A stretch of DNA of 64,000 nucleotides from Methylobacterium symbioticum (GCF_902141845.1 NZ_CABFPH010000015.1:16920-80919), one strand, 5' to 3'. Counted from the first letter of the stretch, positions 17,995-29,109 are shown. The notes: generated by a model from the letters alone, not told the origin. A program made the numbers and translations.

Positions 17995-18534
17995 GCGACG
18001 GTGCAAGCGGAGGCGGTGGCCGTCACATCTGCGCAGCCTCATCCGGAAGCCGGGCTCCCCTCTCCCGCCTCACTCCGTTCGGCACCCTCCCCGGCAGAGA
18101 GGGGAGGGAAAGCGCAGCGGCAGGGCGAAAAGGCCTGCCGTAAGACAGAAAGCTTGACACGCGAGAACAAAACACGTACATCCCAGCCACGCGCTGTCCC
18201 GCGGCGCGACGGGTCCTGCAACCCGCCGCGCCGCGCGCAGGGAGCCCGGGCCGCATGACCACGGCCCGTGCCAGGACAGCGCGGCGGTTCCCGCGTCGCC
18301 GGCCGGTCAGCCGGCGCCCCGGGCGCCTCTGCGCGACACAGGGCCGTTCTCGGCGCCAGCCCGGATCAACAACGGGACAGCCCCGATAGTCCGGCCTGCA
18401 CAGGTCGTTGGAACCGATGCCGGGCCCAATACGAGGTCCGGTGCACGACGCTTCAAGTCTGCCGGGGTGAGGCTGGGCGAGCCGGGCAACGGCGCTACGC
18501 AGTCCGCCACGATCGGGGTCGATGCAGGTGAGCA

Positions 18535-18698
18535 AGAGACCGCGACGCATAGACGGACGAGGCCGGCGGATCCCCGCCCCCTCGTCCGCGGGACGCCGGG
18601 GAACTCGGTATCCGTACGCACATGAGTTTGGGTTCCGCGGCGTCCCGCGTCTCCCTCCAGCCATGCCTCTGGCGTCCGCAAGACGCGCGGAGCCGAAA
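18535..18698 (-). ncRNA. candidate structured element, copy B (two hairpins)
   Basis: Read on the minus strand, conserved blocks occur in order: TTTCGGCTCCGCGCG (18698-18684), ATGGCTGG (18664-18657), a long hairpin (arms 18649-18632 and 18604-18587, 18 bp with one mismatch), a second hairpin (GGACGAGG 18555-18562 with CCTCGTCC 18580-18587 and an inner GGCGG/CCGCC stem), and CCGTCTATGCGTCGCGGTCTCT split over 18556-18535. The same order appears at 41185-41356. It starts 26 bp after the stop of the small minus-strand gene 18725-18940, so it could be part of that gene's 3' region. It could equally be a mobile palindromic DNA repeat rather than an RNA. Confidence 0.5.
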
Positions 18699-18724
18699 CC
18701 GCGTGGGCGGTTCCCACCCGAAGC

Positions 18725-18940
18725 TCAGGCGTGGCCGCAGCTATCCGCGTCCTCCGCCTGCCGGACCAGCTCGGACATCTCGGCCGGCGCCCGGAAGACG
18801 CGGCCGTCGCTCGTCTCGACATAGACGTTCGCGGCGCCGAGATTCGCGAAGGTCATGGCCCGCTCGGCGGCCCGCAGGCCGAGCGGGTGCGCTTCCGAGC
18901 TCGCGCCCGATGGGGTCGTCCAGTGCACGGTGTAGGGCAT
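18725..18940 (-). CDS. small conserved-looking hypothetical protein
   Basis: This is a 71-residue protein with no signal peptide or membrane segment. GAAGGAG lies eight bases before its ATG, and composition is protein-like: MPYTVHWTTPSG, then a helix (LGLRAAERAMTFANLG) and NVYVETSDGRVFRAPAEM, suggesting a small alpha/beta domain. Function is unknown. It stands alone, and the two-hairpin element begins 26 bp after its stop codon. Confidence 0.7.
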   Translation of the reverse strand: MPYTVHWTTPSGASSEAHPLGLRAAERAMTFANLGAANVYVETSDGRVFRAPAEMSELVRQAEDADSCGHA

Positions 18941-19140
18941 GGCAACTCTCCTTCGGGCCGCAGCATAGGCCGGGACCGGGCGGAATGCGACGGGACAGAG
19001 GCCGGCGCACCCATGACACAGCGTAAACCGATGGTTAAGAGGCCCGCTCTAGCTTGATCAGGGAGACCGGCCGGGCCCTCGATCGCATGCCCCTCGCCGA
19101 ACCTTGGGGGCGCTTCGGCGGATAGGCTTGAGGAGAGTCC

Positions 19141-20895
19141 GTGGCTGGGGGCCTGATGGCGTGGGGGCCTGATCGCTGGCGCTTCTACCGGCTCGTCGGG
19201 CGCGAGGTCGCGCGGGTGGCGCGCGCCGCGAGCGCGCGGCTGACCGCGCCGCCGGACGTGCTGGCGCGGGTCAAGGTCACGGGCCTCGTCATCGCGCCGC
19301 ACGACCTGCGCACCGCCGACGCCACCTTCGCCGACGACATGTATGCCGGGCTGTTCGTCTTCGCCGGGCGCTCGCTCGCGGCCAGCGGCGGCTCGCCCTT
19401 CGACTACGCGCCGCCCTCGCCGGAATGGGCCGAGGTGCTCTACGGCTTCGGCTGGTTGCGCCACCTGCGCGCCGCCGACACGGCTCTGGCCCGCGCCAAT
19501 GCCCGCGCCTTCGTCGCCGACTTCATGGCCGGCCGCGGCGACCCCGTCCTCGCCCGCCGCACGCCGGTGGCGGCGCGGCGGCTGATCTCCTTCCTGTGCC
19601 AGTCGCCCCTGGTGCTGGAGGGGGCCGACCACGCCTTCTACCAGGCCTTCCTCAAGGCGGTCGCCCGCGGGGCGCAGCAGCTCGAGCGGGACCTGCGTCG
19701 CGGCGTGCCGCCGCAATGGCGCCTCCTGGCCGCCGTGGCGCTCTGCTATGCCGGGCTCTGCTGCGAGGGCATCCAGCCGATCCTGCGGCGGGCGACCCGC
19801 ATCCTGTCGCGCGAGCTCGACCGGCAGATCCTGGCCGATGGCGGCCACCGCTCCCGCGATCCGCATTTCGCGATGGAGCTGCTCCTCGACCTGCTGCCGC
19901 TGCGCCAGAGCTATCTCAGCCGCAACGTCGAGCCGCCGGCCGCCCTGATCGGCGCCATCGACCGGATGCTGCCGCTGCTGCGGCTGCTGCGCCACGCCGA
20001 CGCCTCGCTCAGCCATTTCAACGGCATGGGCGCCACCGCCGCCGACCAGCTCGCCACGCTCCTCGTCTATGACGGGGCGCTCGCCCGGCCGCTCATGCAC
20101 GCGCCGAACTCGGGCTACGAGCGCCTGGAGGCCGGCCGCGTGGTGGTGGTGGCCGATGTCGGCCCGAGCCCGCCGCTGCCCTACTCGCTGAATGCCGGGG
20201 CGGGCTGCCTCTCCTTCGAGATGTCGAGCGGGCCGCTGCGCATCGTCGTCAATTGCGGCCTGCCCGCGAGCGGGCCGGATCTGCGCCGGATCGCCCGCTC
20301 CACCGCCGCCCATTCCACCGCCACCATCGCCGAGGCCTCCTCCTGCCGGTTCCTGGGTCCCGGCGGCTGGTGGGCCGAGGATGTCGCCGCCGACTGGCTG
20401 ATCCGCCGCCTCGGGCCCGCCGTGCTGCGCGGCCCCCGCACGGTGAACAGCCAGCGCACCGAGACGGAGGAGGCCCTCGTCCTGGCCGGCCGGCACGACG
20501 GCTACGGGCCGGATTTCGGCATCGTGCACGAGCGCCGCTGGACGCTTCAGGCGGACGGAGCCCGGCTCGACGGCCTCGACAACTTCCTGCGCAGCCCCGG
20601 CCGCGAGGGCACGCGCCTGCGCCCACAGGAGGTCGCCGTGCGCTTCCACCTCCACCCGGCCATCGCGGTGCGCGCCGTCCCCGAGGGGCTGGAACTCGCC
20701 AGTCCCCTCGGCGAGGTCTGGCTCTTCGCCGCCGAGGGCGCCAGCACCACGATCGAGGAGAGCGTCTACTTCGCCGGTCTCACCGGCGCGCGCCGCACAG
20801 ACCAGATCGCCCTGCATCTGCGCGTCGCCGCGGACACCGCGGTGACGTGGTCCTTCACCCGGCTCGCCGCCGCGCCCGGGCGCCCGGCCGCCTAG
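19141..20895 (+). CDS. heparinase II/III-like family protein
   Basis: This 584-residue protein matches the family with an N-terminal (alpha/alpha) barrel (about residues 100-330) and a C-terminal beta-sheet domain. Typical segments are [33 protein letters not shown] and [12 protein letters not shown]. Alphaproteobacterial members form a conserved family of unproven activity; true heparinases are secreted, but no signal peptide is visible here. AGGAGAG just before the GTG at 19141 supports that start; ATG 19156 is an alternative. It lies 88 bp before purH, the common alphaproteobacterial order, so co-expression is likely. Confidence 0.85.
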   Translation: MAGGLMAWGPDRWRFYRLVGREVARVARAASARLTAPPDVLARVKVTGLVIAPHDLRTADATFADDMYAGLFVFAGRSLAASGGSPFDYAPPSPEWAEVLYGFGWLRHLRAADTALARANARAFVADFMAGRGDPVLARRTPVAARRLISFLCQSPLVLEGADHAFYQAFLKAVARGAQQLERDLRRGVPPQWRLLAAVALCYAGLCCEGIQPILRRATRILSRELDRQILADGGHRSRDPHFAMELLLDLLPLRQSYLSRNVEPPAALIGAIDRMLPLLRLLRHADASLSHFNGMGATAADQLATLLVYDGALARPLMHAPNSGYERLEAGRVVVVADVGPSPPLPYSLNAGAGCLSFEMSSGPLRIVVNCGLPASGPDLRRIARSTAAHSTATIAEASSCRFLGPGGWWAEDVAADWLIRRLGPAVLRGPRTVNSQRTETEEALVLAGRHDGYGPDFGIVHERRWTLQADGARLDGLDNFLRSPGREGTRLRPQEVAVRFHLHPAIAVRAVPEGLELASPLGEVWLFAAEGASTTIEESVYFAGLTGARRTDQIALHLRVAADTAVTWSFTRLAAAPGRPAA

Positions 20896-20961
20896 GTCCG
20901 AGCCCTCGCTGGCCGGGCGGACCCGTTCCGTGCTACCGGCCCCGAAAAGCCACCTCTCTCA

Positions 20962-20985
20962 AGACGATCCCATAGACGATCCCAT
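20962..20985. repeat. 12-bp tandem duplication over the purH start
   Basis: AGACGATCCCAT occurs twice in tandem (20962-20973 and 20974-20985). The second copy contains the A and T of the purH start codon. No purine-rich ribosome-binding site is visible within it. Confidence 0.8.
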
Positions 20986-22588
20986 GGCGCACGATCAGGT
21001 CCGCGTCTCTCGCGCACTTCTCTCCGTCTCCGACAAGACGGGCCTCGTCGACTTCGCCCGGGCGCTCGCCGCCCGCGGCATCGACCTCGTCTCGACCGGG
21101 GGCACCCACAAGGCGCTCAAGGAGGCGGGCCTGCCGGTCACCGAGGTCGCCGACCTGACCGGCTTCCCCGAGATGATGGACGGGCGGGTGAAGACCCTGC
21201 ACCCGGCCGTGCATGGCGGCCTGCTCGCCGTGCGCGACAACCCCGAGCACCAGGCCGCGCTCGCCGCCCACGGCATCGGGGCGATCGACCTCCTCGTGGT
21301 CAATCTCTACCCGTTCGAGGCGACGATCGGCGCGGGCCGCGCCTACGACGACTGCATCGAGAACATCGATGTCGGCGGCCCGGCCATGATCCGCGCGGCG
21401 GCCAAGAATCACCGCGATGTCGCCGTCGTCACCGACGTGTCCGACTACGCGACCGTGCTCGACGCTTTGGAGGCCGGCAACGGCGCCCTGACCACGGCTT
21501 TGCGCCGGAGCCTCGCCCAGAAGGCCTATGCCCGCACCGCGGCCTACGACGCGGCCATCGCCAACTGGCTCGCCGGGCAGCTCGATGCGGAGGAGGCCGC
21601 CCCGGCCCCGTTCCGGGCCTTCGGCGGCAGCCTCGGCCAGCCCCTGCGCTACGGCGAGAACCCCCACCAGACGGCCGCCTTCTACCGCGCGCCCGGCTTG
21701 GTCCGCCGCGGCGTCGCCACCGCGCGCCAGCTCCAGGGCAAGGAGCTGTCCTTCAACAATTTCAACGACACCGACGCCGCCTACGAGTGCGTGGCCGAGT
21801 TCGATCCCGCCCGCGCCGCGGCGGTGGCGATCATCAAGCACGCCAATCCCTGCGGCGTGGCGGAAGGCGCCTCGCTGCGCGAGGCCTACGAGCGCGCGCT
21901 CGCCTGCGATCCGACCTCGGCCTTCGGCGGCATCGTGGCGCTGAACCGCACCCTCGACGCCGAGGCCGCCGCCCGGATCGTCGAGATCTTCACCGAGGTT
22001 ATCATTGCGCCCGACGCCACGGAGGAGGCGGTCGCGATCGTCGCCGCCAAGAAGAACCTGCGCCTGCTGCTGGCCGGCGGCCTGCCCGACCCGCGCGCGG
22101 CCGGCGAGACCGTGCGCACCCTCTCGGGCGGCCTCCTCGTACAGGGCCGCGACAGCGCCGTCGTCGACGACATGGCCCTCAAGGTGGTGACGCAGCGCCA
22201 GCCGACCGACTCCGAGTTCGCCGACATGCGCTTCGCCTACCGTGTGGCCAAGCACGTGAAGTCGAACGCCATCGTCTACGCCAAGGACGGCGCCACGGTC
22301 GGCATTGGCGCCGGGCAGATGTCGCGGGTCGATTCCTCGCGCATCGCCGCCTGGAAGGCTGCCGAGAACGCCCAGCGCCTCGGCCTGCCCGAGACGCTGG
22401 CCAAGGGCGCGGCGGTGGCCTCCGACGCCTTCTTCCCCTTCGCCGACGGCCTGCTCGCAGCGGCCGAGGCCGGCGCCACCGCCGTGATCCAGCCCGGCGG
22501 CTCGATGCGCGACGCCGAGGTGATCGCCGCGGCGGACGCCGCCGGGCTCGCCATGGTGTTCACGGGCGTACGCCACTTCCGGCACTGA
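20984..22588 (+). CDS. purH: bifunctional AICAR transformylase/IMP cyclohydrolase
   Basis: This 534-residue enzyme carries out the last two steps of IMP synthesis. The IMP cyclohydrolase domain (residues 1-200) includes [17 protein letters not shown] and [15 protein letters not shown]. The AICAR transformylase domain includes [13 protein letters not shown] and the catalytic [12 protein letters not shown] chose ATG 20984; an upstream in-frame extension to 20930 has no family similarity. A strong hairpin terminator lies about 80 bp after the stop. Confidence 0.95.
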   Translation: MAHDQVRVSRALLSVSDKTGLVDFARALAARGIDLVSTGGTHKALKEAGLPVTEVADLTGFPEMMDGRVKTLHPAVHGGLLAVRDNPEHQAALAAHGIGAIDLLVVNLYPFEATIGAGRAYDDCIENIDVGGPAMIRAAAKNHRDVAVVTDVSDYATVLDALEAGNGALTTALRRSLAQKAYARTAAYDAAIANWLAGQLDAEEAAPAPFRAFGGSLGQPLRYGENPHQTAAFYRAPGLVRRGVATARQLQGKELSFNNFNDTDAAYECVAEFDPARAAAVAIIKHANPCGVAEGASLREAYERALACDPTSAFGGIVALNRTLDAEAAARIVEIFTEVIIAPDATEEAVAIVAAKKNLRLLLAGGLPDPRAAGETVRTLSGGLLVQGRDSAVVDDMALKVVTQRQPTDSEFADMRFAYRVAKHVKSNAIVYAKDGATVGIGAGQMSRVDSSRIAAWKAAENAQRLGLPETLAKGAAVASDAFFPFADGLLAAAEAGATAVIQPGGSMRDAEVIAAADAAGLAMVFTGVRHFRH

Positions 22589-22669
22589 GGGCGGCTCCGG
22601 AGCCTCGGCTCGACACCGGTCTTCGCGCCTTCGGAGCGCGCTCTCGCTTCGTGTAGAGCACACAGGTAA

Positions 22670-22696
22670 AGGGGCGGCCCCGGCGGGGCCGCCCCT
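22670..22696 (+). terminator. intrinsic terminator of purH (possibly bidirectional)
   Basis: GGGGCGGCCCC (22671-22681) and GGGGCCGCCCC (22685-22695) form a perfect 11-bp stem, extended by an A-T pair, with a three-base loop. CTTCGTTCTTT follows on the plus strand. The minus-strand transporter gene ends at 22748, so the same stem may stop its transcripts too. Confidence 0.85.
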
Positions 22697-22747
22697 CTTC
22701 GTTCTTTGACATCGTGAGCCCGGCGCGCGGGCGCCGGGCGGCGTCGA

Positions 22748-24484
22748 TCAGGCCAGGATGTCCCGGTCCTTGGTCTCGGGGATGAAGATCAGGCCCACCA
22801 CGAAGGTGAAGAGCGCGATCACGATCGGGTACCAGAGGCCGTAATAGATGTCGCCGGTCTGGGCCACCATGGCGAACGAGGTCGCGGGCAGCAATCCGCC
22901 GAACCAGCCATTGCCGATATGGTAGGGCAGCGACATCGAGGTGTAGCGGATCCGCGTCGGGAACAGCTCCACCAGCGCCGCCGCGATCGGGCCGTAGACC
23001 ATCGTCACATAGACGACGAGGATCGTCAGGATACCGATCACCGCGAGCTTCTGACCCGTGAAGATGTCGATCGGGTTCGCGGCCTTGATCACCGTCGGGT
23101 TCCCCGAGGCCGGGGGATAGCCGGCCTCGGTCAGCGCGGCCGGCACCGCCTTGGCGAAGGCCGGGTCGGCCACCGCGAAGTCCTTGCCGTTGATGCTCAC
23201 CACGGTCGGTGTGCCCTTGGGCTGCGGATCGGTGCGGTAGGCGACGGCGGAGCGGGCGAGCAGCGCCTTGGCGACGTCGCACTCCTTGGTGAACTTGGCC
23301 GTGCCGACCGGGTTGAACTGGAACGAGCAATCGTCCGGGTTCGTCTTCACCACCACCGGCACGCTCGCCTGGGCTGCGTGCAGCGCCGGGTTGGCGTTGG
23401 CAGTCAGCATGTTGAACAGCGGGAAGTAGGTGAGCGCCGCGATCAGGCAGCCGCCGAGGATGATCGGCTTGCGGCCGATCCGGTCCGAGAGGCTGCCGAA
23501 GATCAGGAAGCCCGCCGTGCCGAGGATCAGCGACCAAGCGATCATGACGTTCGCGGTGAACTGGTCGACCTTCAGGATGCTCTGCAGGAAGAACAGTGCG
23601 TAGAACTGGCCGGTGTACCAGACCACCGCTTGGCCGGCGGTGAGACCGAGCAGGGCCAGCAGCGCCCACTTGGCGTTCTTCCACTGGCCGAAGGCCTCGG
23701 AGAGGGGTGCCTTGGAGTGGGTGCCTTCCTCCTTCATCTTCTTGAAGGCCGGGCTTTCCTGCATCTGCAGCCGGATCCACACCGAGATCGCGAGCAGCGC
23801 CACCGAGACGAGGAAGGGGATGCGCCAGCCCCAGACCTGGAAGGCCGTGAGCGTGGTCGTGGTCCCGTCCGGGTTGGTGACCGTGGTGCCCGGATAGGCG
23901 CTGTTCACGTAGCCCTGCGTCGACAGGATGATGATCAGCGAGAGCAGCAATCCCAGCGTCGCCGTCGTCTGAATGAAGGCCGTGTAGAAGCCGCGGCGGC
24001 CGGCCGGGGCGTGCTCGGCCACGTAGACGGCCGCGCCGCCGTACTCGCCGCCCAGCGCGAGGCCCTGGAGCATGCGCAGGACCAGCAGCGTCACCGGGGC
24101 GACCCAGCCGATGCCGTAGGCGTTGAGCGTGGTGTAGGAGGGCAGCAGGCCGACCGCGAAGGTCGAGATGCCCATGATCAGAATGGTGACGAGGAAGGTG
24201 TATTTGCGGCCGACCATGTCGCCGAGCCGGCCGAAGACCAGGGCGCCGAAGGGGCGCACCAGGAAGCCCGCCGCGAAGGCAAGCAGGGCGAAAATGTTGC
24301 GCGTCGCCTCAGGATAGGCCGAGAAGAACTGCGCGCCGATGATCGCCGCGAGCGACCCGTAGAGGTAGAAATCGTACCACTCGAAGACGGTGCCCAGTGA
24401 AGAGGCCAGGATGACCTTCTTCTCGCCGGCGGTCATCGGCCTGACCGCCTCTCCGGACCGCGGTACTGCGGTTGCCACAGCCAT
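22748..24484 (-). CDS. MHS-family major facilitator transporter with large periplasmic loop
   Basis: This 578-residue inner-membrane transporter has 12 predicted helices. [10 protein letters not shown] near residue 35 and [12 protein letters not shown] in the loop after TM2 are hallmarks of the metabolite:H+ symporter family (ShiA, KgtP, ProP relatives). A second signature, [10 protein letters not shown], lies after TM8. Residues about 362-477 form an extra loop of about 115 residues with two cysteines (386 and 402), absent from typical 430-450-residue members. The start at 24484 follows GGAGG by ten bases. It lies downstream of actP but beyond a terminator, so it is probably a separate unit. 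Substrate is likely an organic acid, by family only. Confidence 0.87.
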   Translation of the reverse strand: MAVATAVPRSGEAVRPMTAGEKKVILASSLGTVFEWYDFYLYGSLAAIIGAQFFSAYPEATRNIFALLAFAAGFLVRPFGALVFGRLGDMVGRKYTFLVTILIMGISTFAVGLLPSYTTLNAYGIGWVAPVTLLVLRMLQGLALGGEYGGAAVYVAEHAPAGRRGFYTAFIQTTATLGLLLSLIIILSTQGYVNSAYPGTTVTNPDGTTTTLTAFQVWGWRIPFLVSVALLAISVWIRLQMQESPAFKKMKEEGTHSKAPLSEAFGQWKNAKWALLALLGLTAGQAVVWYTGQFYALFFLQSILKVDQFTANVMIAWSLILGTAGFLIFGSLSDRIGRKPIILGGCLIAALTYFPLFNMLTANANPALHAAQASVPVVVKTNPDDCSFQFNPVGTAKFTKECDVAKALLARSAVAYRTDPQPKGTPTVVSINGKDFAVADPAFAKAVPAALTEAGYPPASGNPTVIKAANPIDIFTGQKLAVIGILTILVVYVTMVYGPIAAALVELFPTRIRYTSMSLPYHIGNGWFGGLLPATSFAMVAQTGDIYYGLWYPIVIALFTFVVGLIFIPETKDRDILA

Positions 24485-24675
24485 TTCTCTCGATCCTCCA
24501 ATTTGTTCTTGAGGGCCCGATTTTGCGGGTCCCATATCGCGGCGCCGTGCGGGCGCAGGCACGCACGAGATCGTTACCGCATGCCCCAATGTGGCCCAAT
24601 AGGTAAAACGCCGCGATTTACAGAGATTTGGCCTCTGTCACGGGATCGAAGTTCTGCTGCCGAGAGCCGGGCATA

Positions 24676-24710
24676 AAAAGGGGGCGCGGGCTCGTCGGAG
24701 CCCGCGCCCT
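24676..24710 (-). terminator. intrinsic terminator of actP
   Basis: GGGCGCGGGCTC (24682-24693) and GAGCCCGCGCCC (24698-24709) form a perfect 12-bp stem with a GTCG loop. On the minus strand it is followed by CCCTTTTTATG, a good T-tract. It lies 25 bp past the actP stop codon. Confidence 0.88.
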
Positions 24711-24734
24711 CCGGAGATCCGTGCCGGTGATGCG

Positions 24735-26414
24735 TCAGTGCGCGTGCGCGGCGGACGCGCCGATGCCGGTCTCGGAGCGCACGTACTGCGCCTCGAACGC
24801 GGCGCGTTCGCGCGCTGCCCGCCGTGAGCGGTCGAGGAGCGAGACGATCCAGATCGTCGCGAAGGCGAGCGGCATCGAGAACAGGGCAGGGTTATCGTAC
24901 GGAAAGATCGGCGCTGCGTTGCCCAGCGTCGTCACCCATACGGCCTTCGACAGGACCACCATCACGACCGCCGCCACGAGGCCGACGAGGCCGCCCGAGA
25001 GCGCCCCCCAGGTGGTGGTTCCGCGCCACAGGATCGACATGGCCAGCACGGGGAAGTTGCAGGACGCCGCCACGGAGAAGGCGAGGCCCACCATGAAGGC
25101 GACGTTCTGGTTCTCGAAGATGTAGCCGAGCGCAATCGCCACGATGCCGATCACCACAGCAGAAAGCTTCGAGAGGCGGACTTCCGCGGCCTCGGTGGTG
25201 CGCCCGCGGGCGATCACCTGAGCATAGAGATCGTGGCTGACCGCCGAGGCGCCTGCGAGCGTCAGGCCCGCCACCACCGCGAGGATGGTGGCGAAGGCCA
25301 CCGCCGAGATGAAGCCGAGGAAGTACGGCCCGGCGACCGCGTTGGCGAGGTTCACGGCGACCATGTTGGTGCCGCCGACCATGTCCTTCAGCTTGTCGAA
25401 CGTACCGCCCGCCCCAAGCTTGAAGTAGTCAGGGTCAGACATCAGCAGGGCGATGCCGCCGAAGCCGATGATGAAGGTCAGGATGTAGAAGTATCCGATC
25501 AGACCGGTGGCGTAGAACACGGATTTGCGCGCAGCCTGGGCGTCTGACACGGTGAAGAAGCGCATCAGGATGTGCGGCAGGCCCGCCGTGCCGAACATCA
25601 ATCCGACGCCAAGCGAGATCGCCTCGACCGGATTCGAGACGAGGCCGCCCGGTGCCATGATGGCGTCGCCCTTCGGGTGCACTTCGACGGCCTTGGCGAA
25701 CAGCGTCTCGGGATTGAAGCCGTAGCGGTAGAGCACGGCGCCTGCCATGAAGGTGGCGCCACCGAGCAGCAGGCAGGCCTTGATCACCTGCACCCAGGTC
25801 GTCGCCTTCATGCCACCGAAGGCGACGTAGACGATCATCAGGATGCCGACGAGCACCACGGCGTAGAGATAGGGCAGACCGAACAGGAGCTGGATCAGCT
25901 TGCCCGCACCGACCATCTGGGCGATCAGGTAGAAGGCCACCACCACCAGCGTGCCGGTCGCCGAGATGATGCGGATCGCGGTCTGGTCAAGCCGAAAGCT
26001 CGCCACGTCCGCGAAGGTGAACTTGCCGAGGTTCCGCAGACGCTCGGCGATCAGGAACAGCACGATCGGCCAGCCGACGAGGAATCCCGTCGAGTAGATG
26101 AGACCATCGAAGCCCGAGGTGTAGACGAGCCCTGAGATGCCGAGGAAGGATGCCGCCGACATGTAGTCGCCAGCGATCGCCAGGGAGTTGGTGCCGGCCG
26201 AGATCCCTCCGCCCGCGGCGTAGAAGTCGGCCGCCGACTTCGAACCCATGGCCGCCTTGTAGGTGATGCCGAGGGTAAACAGCACGAAGAATAGGAACAT
26301 GCCGATGGCGGGCCAGTTCGTGGCCTGCTGCTGCACGGCGCCGAGATCGGGGCCGGCGGCGAGCGCCGGGCCGGCCGCGAGAAGGACGGCGAGAACGAGG
26401 AACCGGCGGATCAT
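24735..26414 (-). CDS. actP: acetate/cation symporter
   Basis: This 559-residue sodium:solute symporter starts with a signal-like segment ([20 protein letters not shown]) and then about 13 membrane helices, as in E. coli Act[33 protein letters not shown] and [19 protein letters not shown] are highly characteristic of the family. It imports acetate and related short carboxylates such as glyoxylate. Its ATG overlaps the TGA of the DUF485 gene by four bases (ATGA), so the two are translationally coupled. acs lies upstream on the same strand but behind its own terminator. Confidence 0.93.
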   Translation of the reverse strand: MIRRFLVLAVLLAAGPALAAGPDLGAVQQQATNWPAIGMFLFFVLFTLGITYKAAMGSKSAADFYAAGGGISAGTNSLAIAGDYMSAASFLGISGLVYTSGFDGLIYSTGFLVGWPIVLFLIAERLRNLGKFTFADVASFRLDQTAIRIISATGTLVVVAFYLIAQMVGAGKLIQLLFGLPYLYAVVLVGILMIVYVAFGGMKATTWVQVIKACLLLGGATFMAGAVLYRYGFNPETLFAKAVEVHPKGDAIMAPGGLVSNPVEAISLGVGLMFGTAGLPHILMRFFTVSDAQAARKSVFYATGLIGYFYILTFIIGFGGIALLMSDPDYFKLGAGGTFDKLKDMVGGTNMVAVNLANAVAGPYFLGFISAVAFATILAVVAGLTLAGASAVSHDLYAQVIARGRTTEAAEVRLSKLSAVVIGIVAIALGYIFENQNVAFMVGLAFSVAASCNFPVLAMSILWRGTTTWGALSGGLVGLVAAVVMVVLSKAVWVTTLGNAAPIFPYDNPALFSMPLAFATIWIVSLLDRSRRAARERAAFEAQYVRSETGIGASAAHAH

Positions 26415-26788
26415 TGGCCAAGGCTCCGCTTCAAATCCGCGCTCAGCGCGTCGTAGCGGGTGTTGGCGCGGCCGACATAGATGCCGGTGAGAATGAAGGC
26501 GAACAGGATCACGCCGACGCCGAGAACGAGGCCGAGCGAACTGGTGCTGCCCACCTTCACGGCGAGCAGCGCCTTGTCGAAGGCGATGAGGCCGATGAAG
26601 CCGAAATAGACCACCAGCATCAGCCCGGTGAGGATCCAGCCGAAACGGGTGCGCTCGGCGACGAGTTGCCGGAACTGGGGACTGTGGGCGATGCGGCCGA
26701 TGGCCGACCCGGTATCGGCGCGAGCGGGACGCGGAGCAGCGGGCGCAGGCTGCGTCCCAGCGGCACCGACTGTTGTACCTCTACTCAT
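26411..26788 (-). CDS. yjcH: DUF485 membrane protein (YjcH)
   Basis: This 125-residue protein has two membrane helices ([19 protein letters not shown] and [18 protein letters not shown]). [13 protein letters not shown] before TM1 and [18 protein letters not shown] after TM2 are the DUF485 signature. It always accompanies actP; a role as a small accessory subunit is assumed, not shown. The ATG at 26788 has GGAGGA eight bases upstream. The Ala/Pro-rich first 40 residues are longer than in enterobacterial YjcH. Confidence 0.88.
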   Translation of the reverse strand: MSRGTTVGAAGTQPAPAAPRPARADTGSAIGRIAHSPQFRQLVAERTRFGWILTGLMLVVYFGFIGLIAFDKALLAVKVGSTSSLGLVLGVGVILFAFILTGIYVGRANTRYDALSADLKRSLGQ

Positions 26789-27007
26789 GGGGCGTTCCTC
26801 CATGAGGACGCGCGACGCCGCGGCCCTCCGGTCGATGACGTGGATCGTTCTTCTTGTTTGATAGTTCGGCGCGGGCACCGCACCGGCACCCGTCTGCCCA
26901 CTCCTGCGAGACGGGGAGCAACCGATCCGGACCGACCCGGCTCCGCAGACTTCGCGACGCTGTTCTGCCGCGGCTCACGCTAAAGCGACAATCACGTCAG
27001 CGCGAGA

Positions 27008-27025
27008 ATTACAGAATCGTTACAG
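27008..27025 (-). promoter_or_regulatory. direct repeat, candidate activator site
   Basis: TTACAGA occurs at 27008-27014 and 27019-27025, an 11-bp period that puts both copies on the same DNA face. It lies about 220 bp upstream of yjcH. A further TTACAGA, with a facing TCTGTCA, is at 24618-24640 upstream of the MHS transporter gene. Confidence 0.3.
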
Positions 27026-27084
27026 ACTCACTCCAACGGAGGTTTTCTATTCATCTCGAAAAATCTCAAAACAAAAGCGTAGTT

Positions 27085-27111
27085 CCGGCTCCGGATCATG
27101 TCCGGAGCCGG
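27085..27111 (-). terminator. intrinsic terminator of acs
   Basis: CCGGCTCCGGA (27085-27095) and TCCGGAGCCGG (27101-27111) form a perfect 11-bp stem with a five-base loop, 48 bp beyond the acs stop. On the minus strand AACTACGCTTTTGTTTTG follows, a T-rich tail. Confidence 0.8.
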
Positions 27112-27159
27112 GCTCGTTAACACAAGACTTTTCGGTTCATGGGGGCTGGCGGTGATCGC

Positions 27160-29109
27160 TCAGCTTGCCCGGTTCTGGCGGTGCTCGATCAGGTCGTCGA
27201 CGACGGCTGGGTCGGCCAAGGTCGAGGTGTCGCCGAGCGAGGAGAAGTCATCCTCGGCGATCTTGCGCAGGATGCGGCGCATGATCTTGCCGGATCGAGT
27301 CTTGGGCAGGCCCGGAGCAAACTGGATCAGGTCCGGCGAGGCGATCGGGCCGATGTCCTTGCGGACCCAGCCAACCAGCTCCTTACGCAACGCGTCATCG
27401 CCCTCCTCGCCCTCGTTGAGGGTGACGTAAGCGTAGATACCCTGGCCCTTGAGGTTGTGCGGGTAGCCCACAACGGCGGCCTCCGCGACCTTCGGATGGG
27501 CAACGAGGGACGACTCGACCTCGGCCGTGCCCATGCGGTGGCCGGAGACGTTGATCACGTCGTCGACGCGGCCGGTGATCCAGTAATAGCCGTCCGCGTC
27601 GCGGCGGGCGCCATCACCGGTGAAGTAGAGGTTCTTGTAGGTCGAGAAGTAGGTCTGCTCGAAGCGCTCGTGGTCGCCGTAGACCGTGCGCATCTGACCG
27701 GGCCAGGAATCCTTGATGCAGAGATTGCCCTCGCAGGGGCCGTCCAGTTCCTTGCCCTCGGCATCGACCATCACCGGCTGCACGCCGAAGAAGGGGCGCG
27801 TGGCCGAGCCCGGCTTCAGCGCGGTCGCGCCGGGCAGCGGGGTGATCAGGATGCCGCCGGTCTCGGTCTGCCACCACGTGTCGACGATGGCGCAACGCGA
27901 GTCGCCGACGACGCGGTAGTACCATTCCCAGGCTTCCGGATTGATCGGCTCGCCGACCGAGCCGAGCACGCGCAGCGAGGCGCGCGAGGTCTTCTTCACC
28001 GGGCCTTCGCCACCACCCATCAGCGAGCGGATCGCGGTCGGGGCGGTGTAGAAGATGTTGACCTTGTGCTTGTCCACGACGTCCCAGAAACGCGAATTGG
28101 ACGGATAGGTCGGGATGCCCTCGAACATCAGCGTCGTCGCGCCGTTGGCGAGCGGCCCGTAGACGATGTAGCTGTGGCCCGTGACCCAGCCGACATCCGC
28201 CGTGCACCAGTAGACCTCGCCCTCCCGGTAATCGAAGACGTATTCGTGGGTCATCGAGGCGTAGACGAGGTAGCCACCCGTCGTGTGGACGACGCCTTTG
28301 GGCTGGCCGGTCGAGCCCGAGGTGTAGAGGATGAAGAGCGGGTGCTCGGCCTCCACAGCCTCGGCAGGGCACTCGTCGGTCACCTGCGCGGCCGCCTCGT
28401 CGTAATAGACGTCCCGGCCGGGCTCCATCGTCACTTGGCCGCCTGTGCGGCGCACCACGACGACATGGTCGACGGCGTCCTTGCCAAGCCGGCCGATGGC
28501 GGCGTCCACGTTCGCCTTGAGCGGCACCTTGCGGCCGCCGCGCAGGCCTTCGTCGGCCGTGATCACCAGCTTTGCGCCGCAGCCCTCGATGCGCTGGGCG
28601 AGGGAGTCGGGCGAGAAGCCGCCGAAGACGATGGCGTGGATCGCGCCGAGCCGGGCGCAGGCCAGCATGGCGTAGGCCGCCTCCGGGATCATCGGCAGGT
28701 AGAGGATGACCCGGTCGCCTTTGCCCACGCCGCGGTTGCGCAGGACATTCGCCATACGGCAGACCTGGGCGTGCAGCTCCTTGTAGCTGATATGCTTTGA
28801 CTCGTTCGGATCGTCGCCCTCCCAGATGATCGCGGTCTGGTCGCCGCGGCGCTCGAGATGACGGTCGATGCAGTTGTAGGCAACGTTGGTCTTGCCGTCC
28901 TCGTACCACTTGATCGAGACGTTGCCCGGGGCGAAGCTGGTATTCTTGACCTTAGAGAACGGCGTCGTCCAGTCGATGCGCTTGCCGTGCTCGGCCCAGA
29001 AAGCATCCGGATCGGAGACGGATGCCTTATACATCTCTTGGTACTTGGCGTCGTCAACGTGAGCGCCCTGGCGCCACGCGTCCTGCACTGCGACGACCTT
29101 CTCGTCCAT
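27160..29109 (-). CDS. acs: acetyl-CoA synthetase
   Basis: This 649-residue AMP-forming ligase activates acetate with ATP and CoA. The P-loop is [12 protein letters not shown] (about residue 270), WWQTETGG follows around 415, and [14 protein letters not shown] near 610 holds the catalytic lysine that is the usual acetylation site. Length and an N-terminus without extension match bacterial Acs. It is upstream of yjcH-actP in the same orientation, separated by a terminator and 371 bp. Together these genes take up and activate acetate; in methylotrophs they would feed the glyoxylate-regenerating cycle. Confidence 0.96.
   Translation of the reverse strand: MDEKVVAVQDAWRQGAHVDDAKYQEMYKASVSDPDAFWAEHGKRIDWTTPFSKVKNTSFAPGNVSIKWYEDGKTNVAYNCIDRHLERRGDQTAIIWEGDDPNESKHISYKELHAQVCRMANVLRNRGVGKGDRVILYLPMIPEAAYAMLACARLGAIHAIVFGGFSPDSLAQRIEGCGAKLVITADEGLRGGRKVPLKANVDAAIGRLGKDAVDHVVVVRRTGGQVTMEPGRDVYYDEAAAQVTDECPAEAVEAEHPLFILYTSGSTGQPKGVVHTTGGYLVYASMTHEYVFDYREGEVYWCTADVGWVTGHSYIVYGPLANGATTLMFEGIPTYPSNSRFWDVVDKHKVNIFYTAPTAIRSLMGGGEGPVKKTSRASLRVLGSVGEPINPEAWEWYYRVVGDSRCAIVDTWWQTETGGILITPLPGATALKPGSATRPFFGVQPVMVDAEGKELDGPCEGNLCIKDSWPGQMRTVYGDHERFEQTYFSTYKNLYFTGDGARRDADGYYWITGRVDDVINVSGHRMGTAEVESSLVAHPKVAEAAVVGYPHNLKGQGIYAYVTLNEGEEGDDALRKELVGWVRKDIGPIASPDLIQFAPGLPKTRSGKIMRRILRKIAEDDFSSLGDTSTLADPAVVDDLIEHRQNRAS

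Larger units (their letters stand above)
17816..18724. other. long intergenic region with repeats and a structured element
   Basis: This 909-bp stretch has no gene I can support. In order it holds a hairpin after the znuA-like gene (GGTCGGGC 17844-17851 pairing with 17873-17880, no T-tract), a palindromic repeat at 17933-17994, a degenerate GAGAGGGG-rich repeat near 18055-18112, and the two-hairpin element at 18535-18698. Open frames here are low in hydrophobic residues and rich in Arg and Pro, as expected from non-coding GC-rich DNA. Confidence 0.7.
26789..27159. other. intergenic region: yjcH-actP promoter region and acs terminator
   Basis: This 371-bp gap between acs and yjcH holds no gene. 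It contains the acs terminator at 27085-27111 and, nearer yjcH, an AT-richer stretch (about 26990-27075) with a direct repeat of TTACAGA. The yjcH-actP promoter must lie here; I could not fix its -35 and -10 boxes. Confidence 0.65.

Noticed and set aside
18023..18664. 213-codon frame on the minus strand in the repeat region
   Set aside because: It runs through known repeats and the two-hairpin element, has no ribosome-binding site and an Arg-rich random composition.
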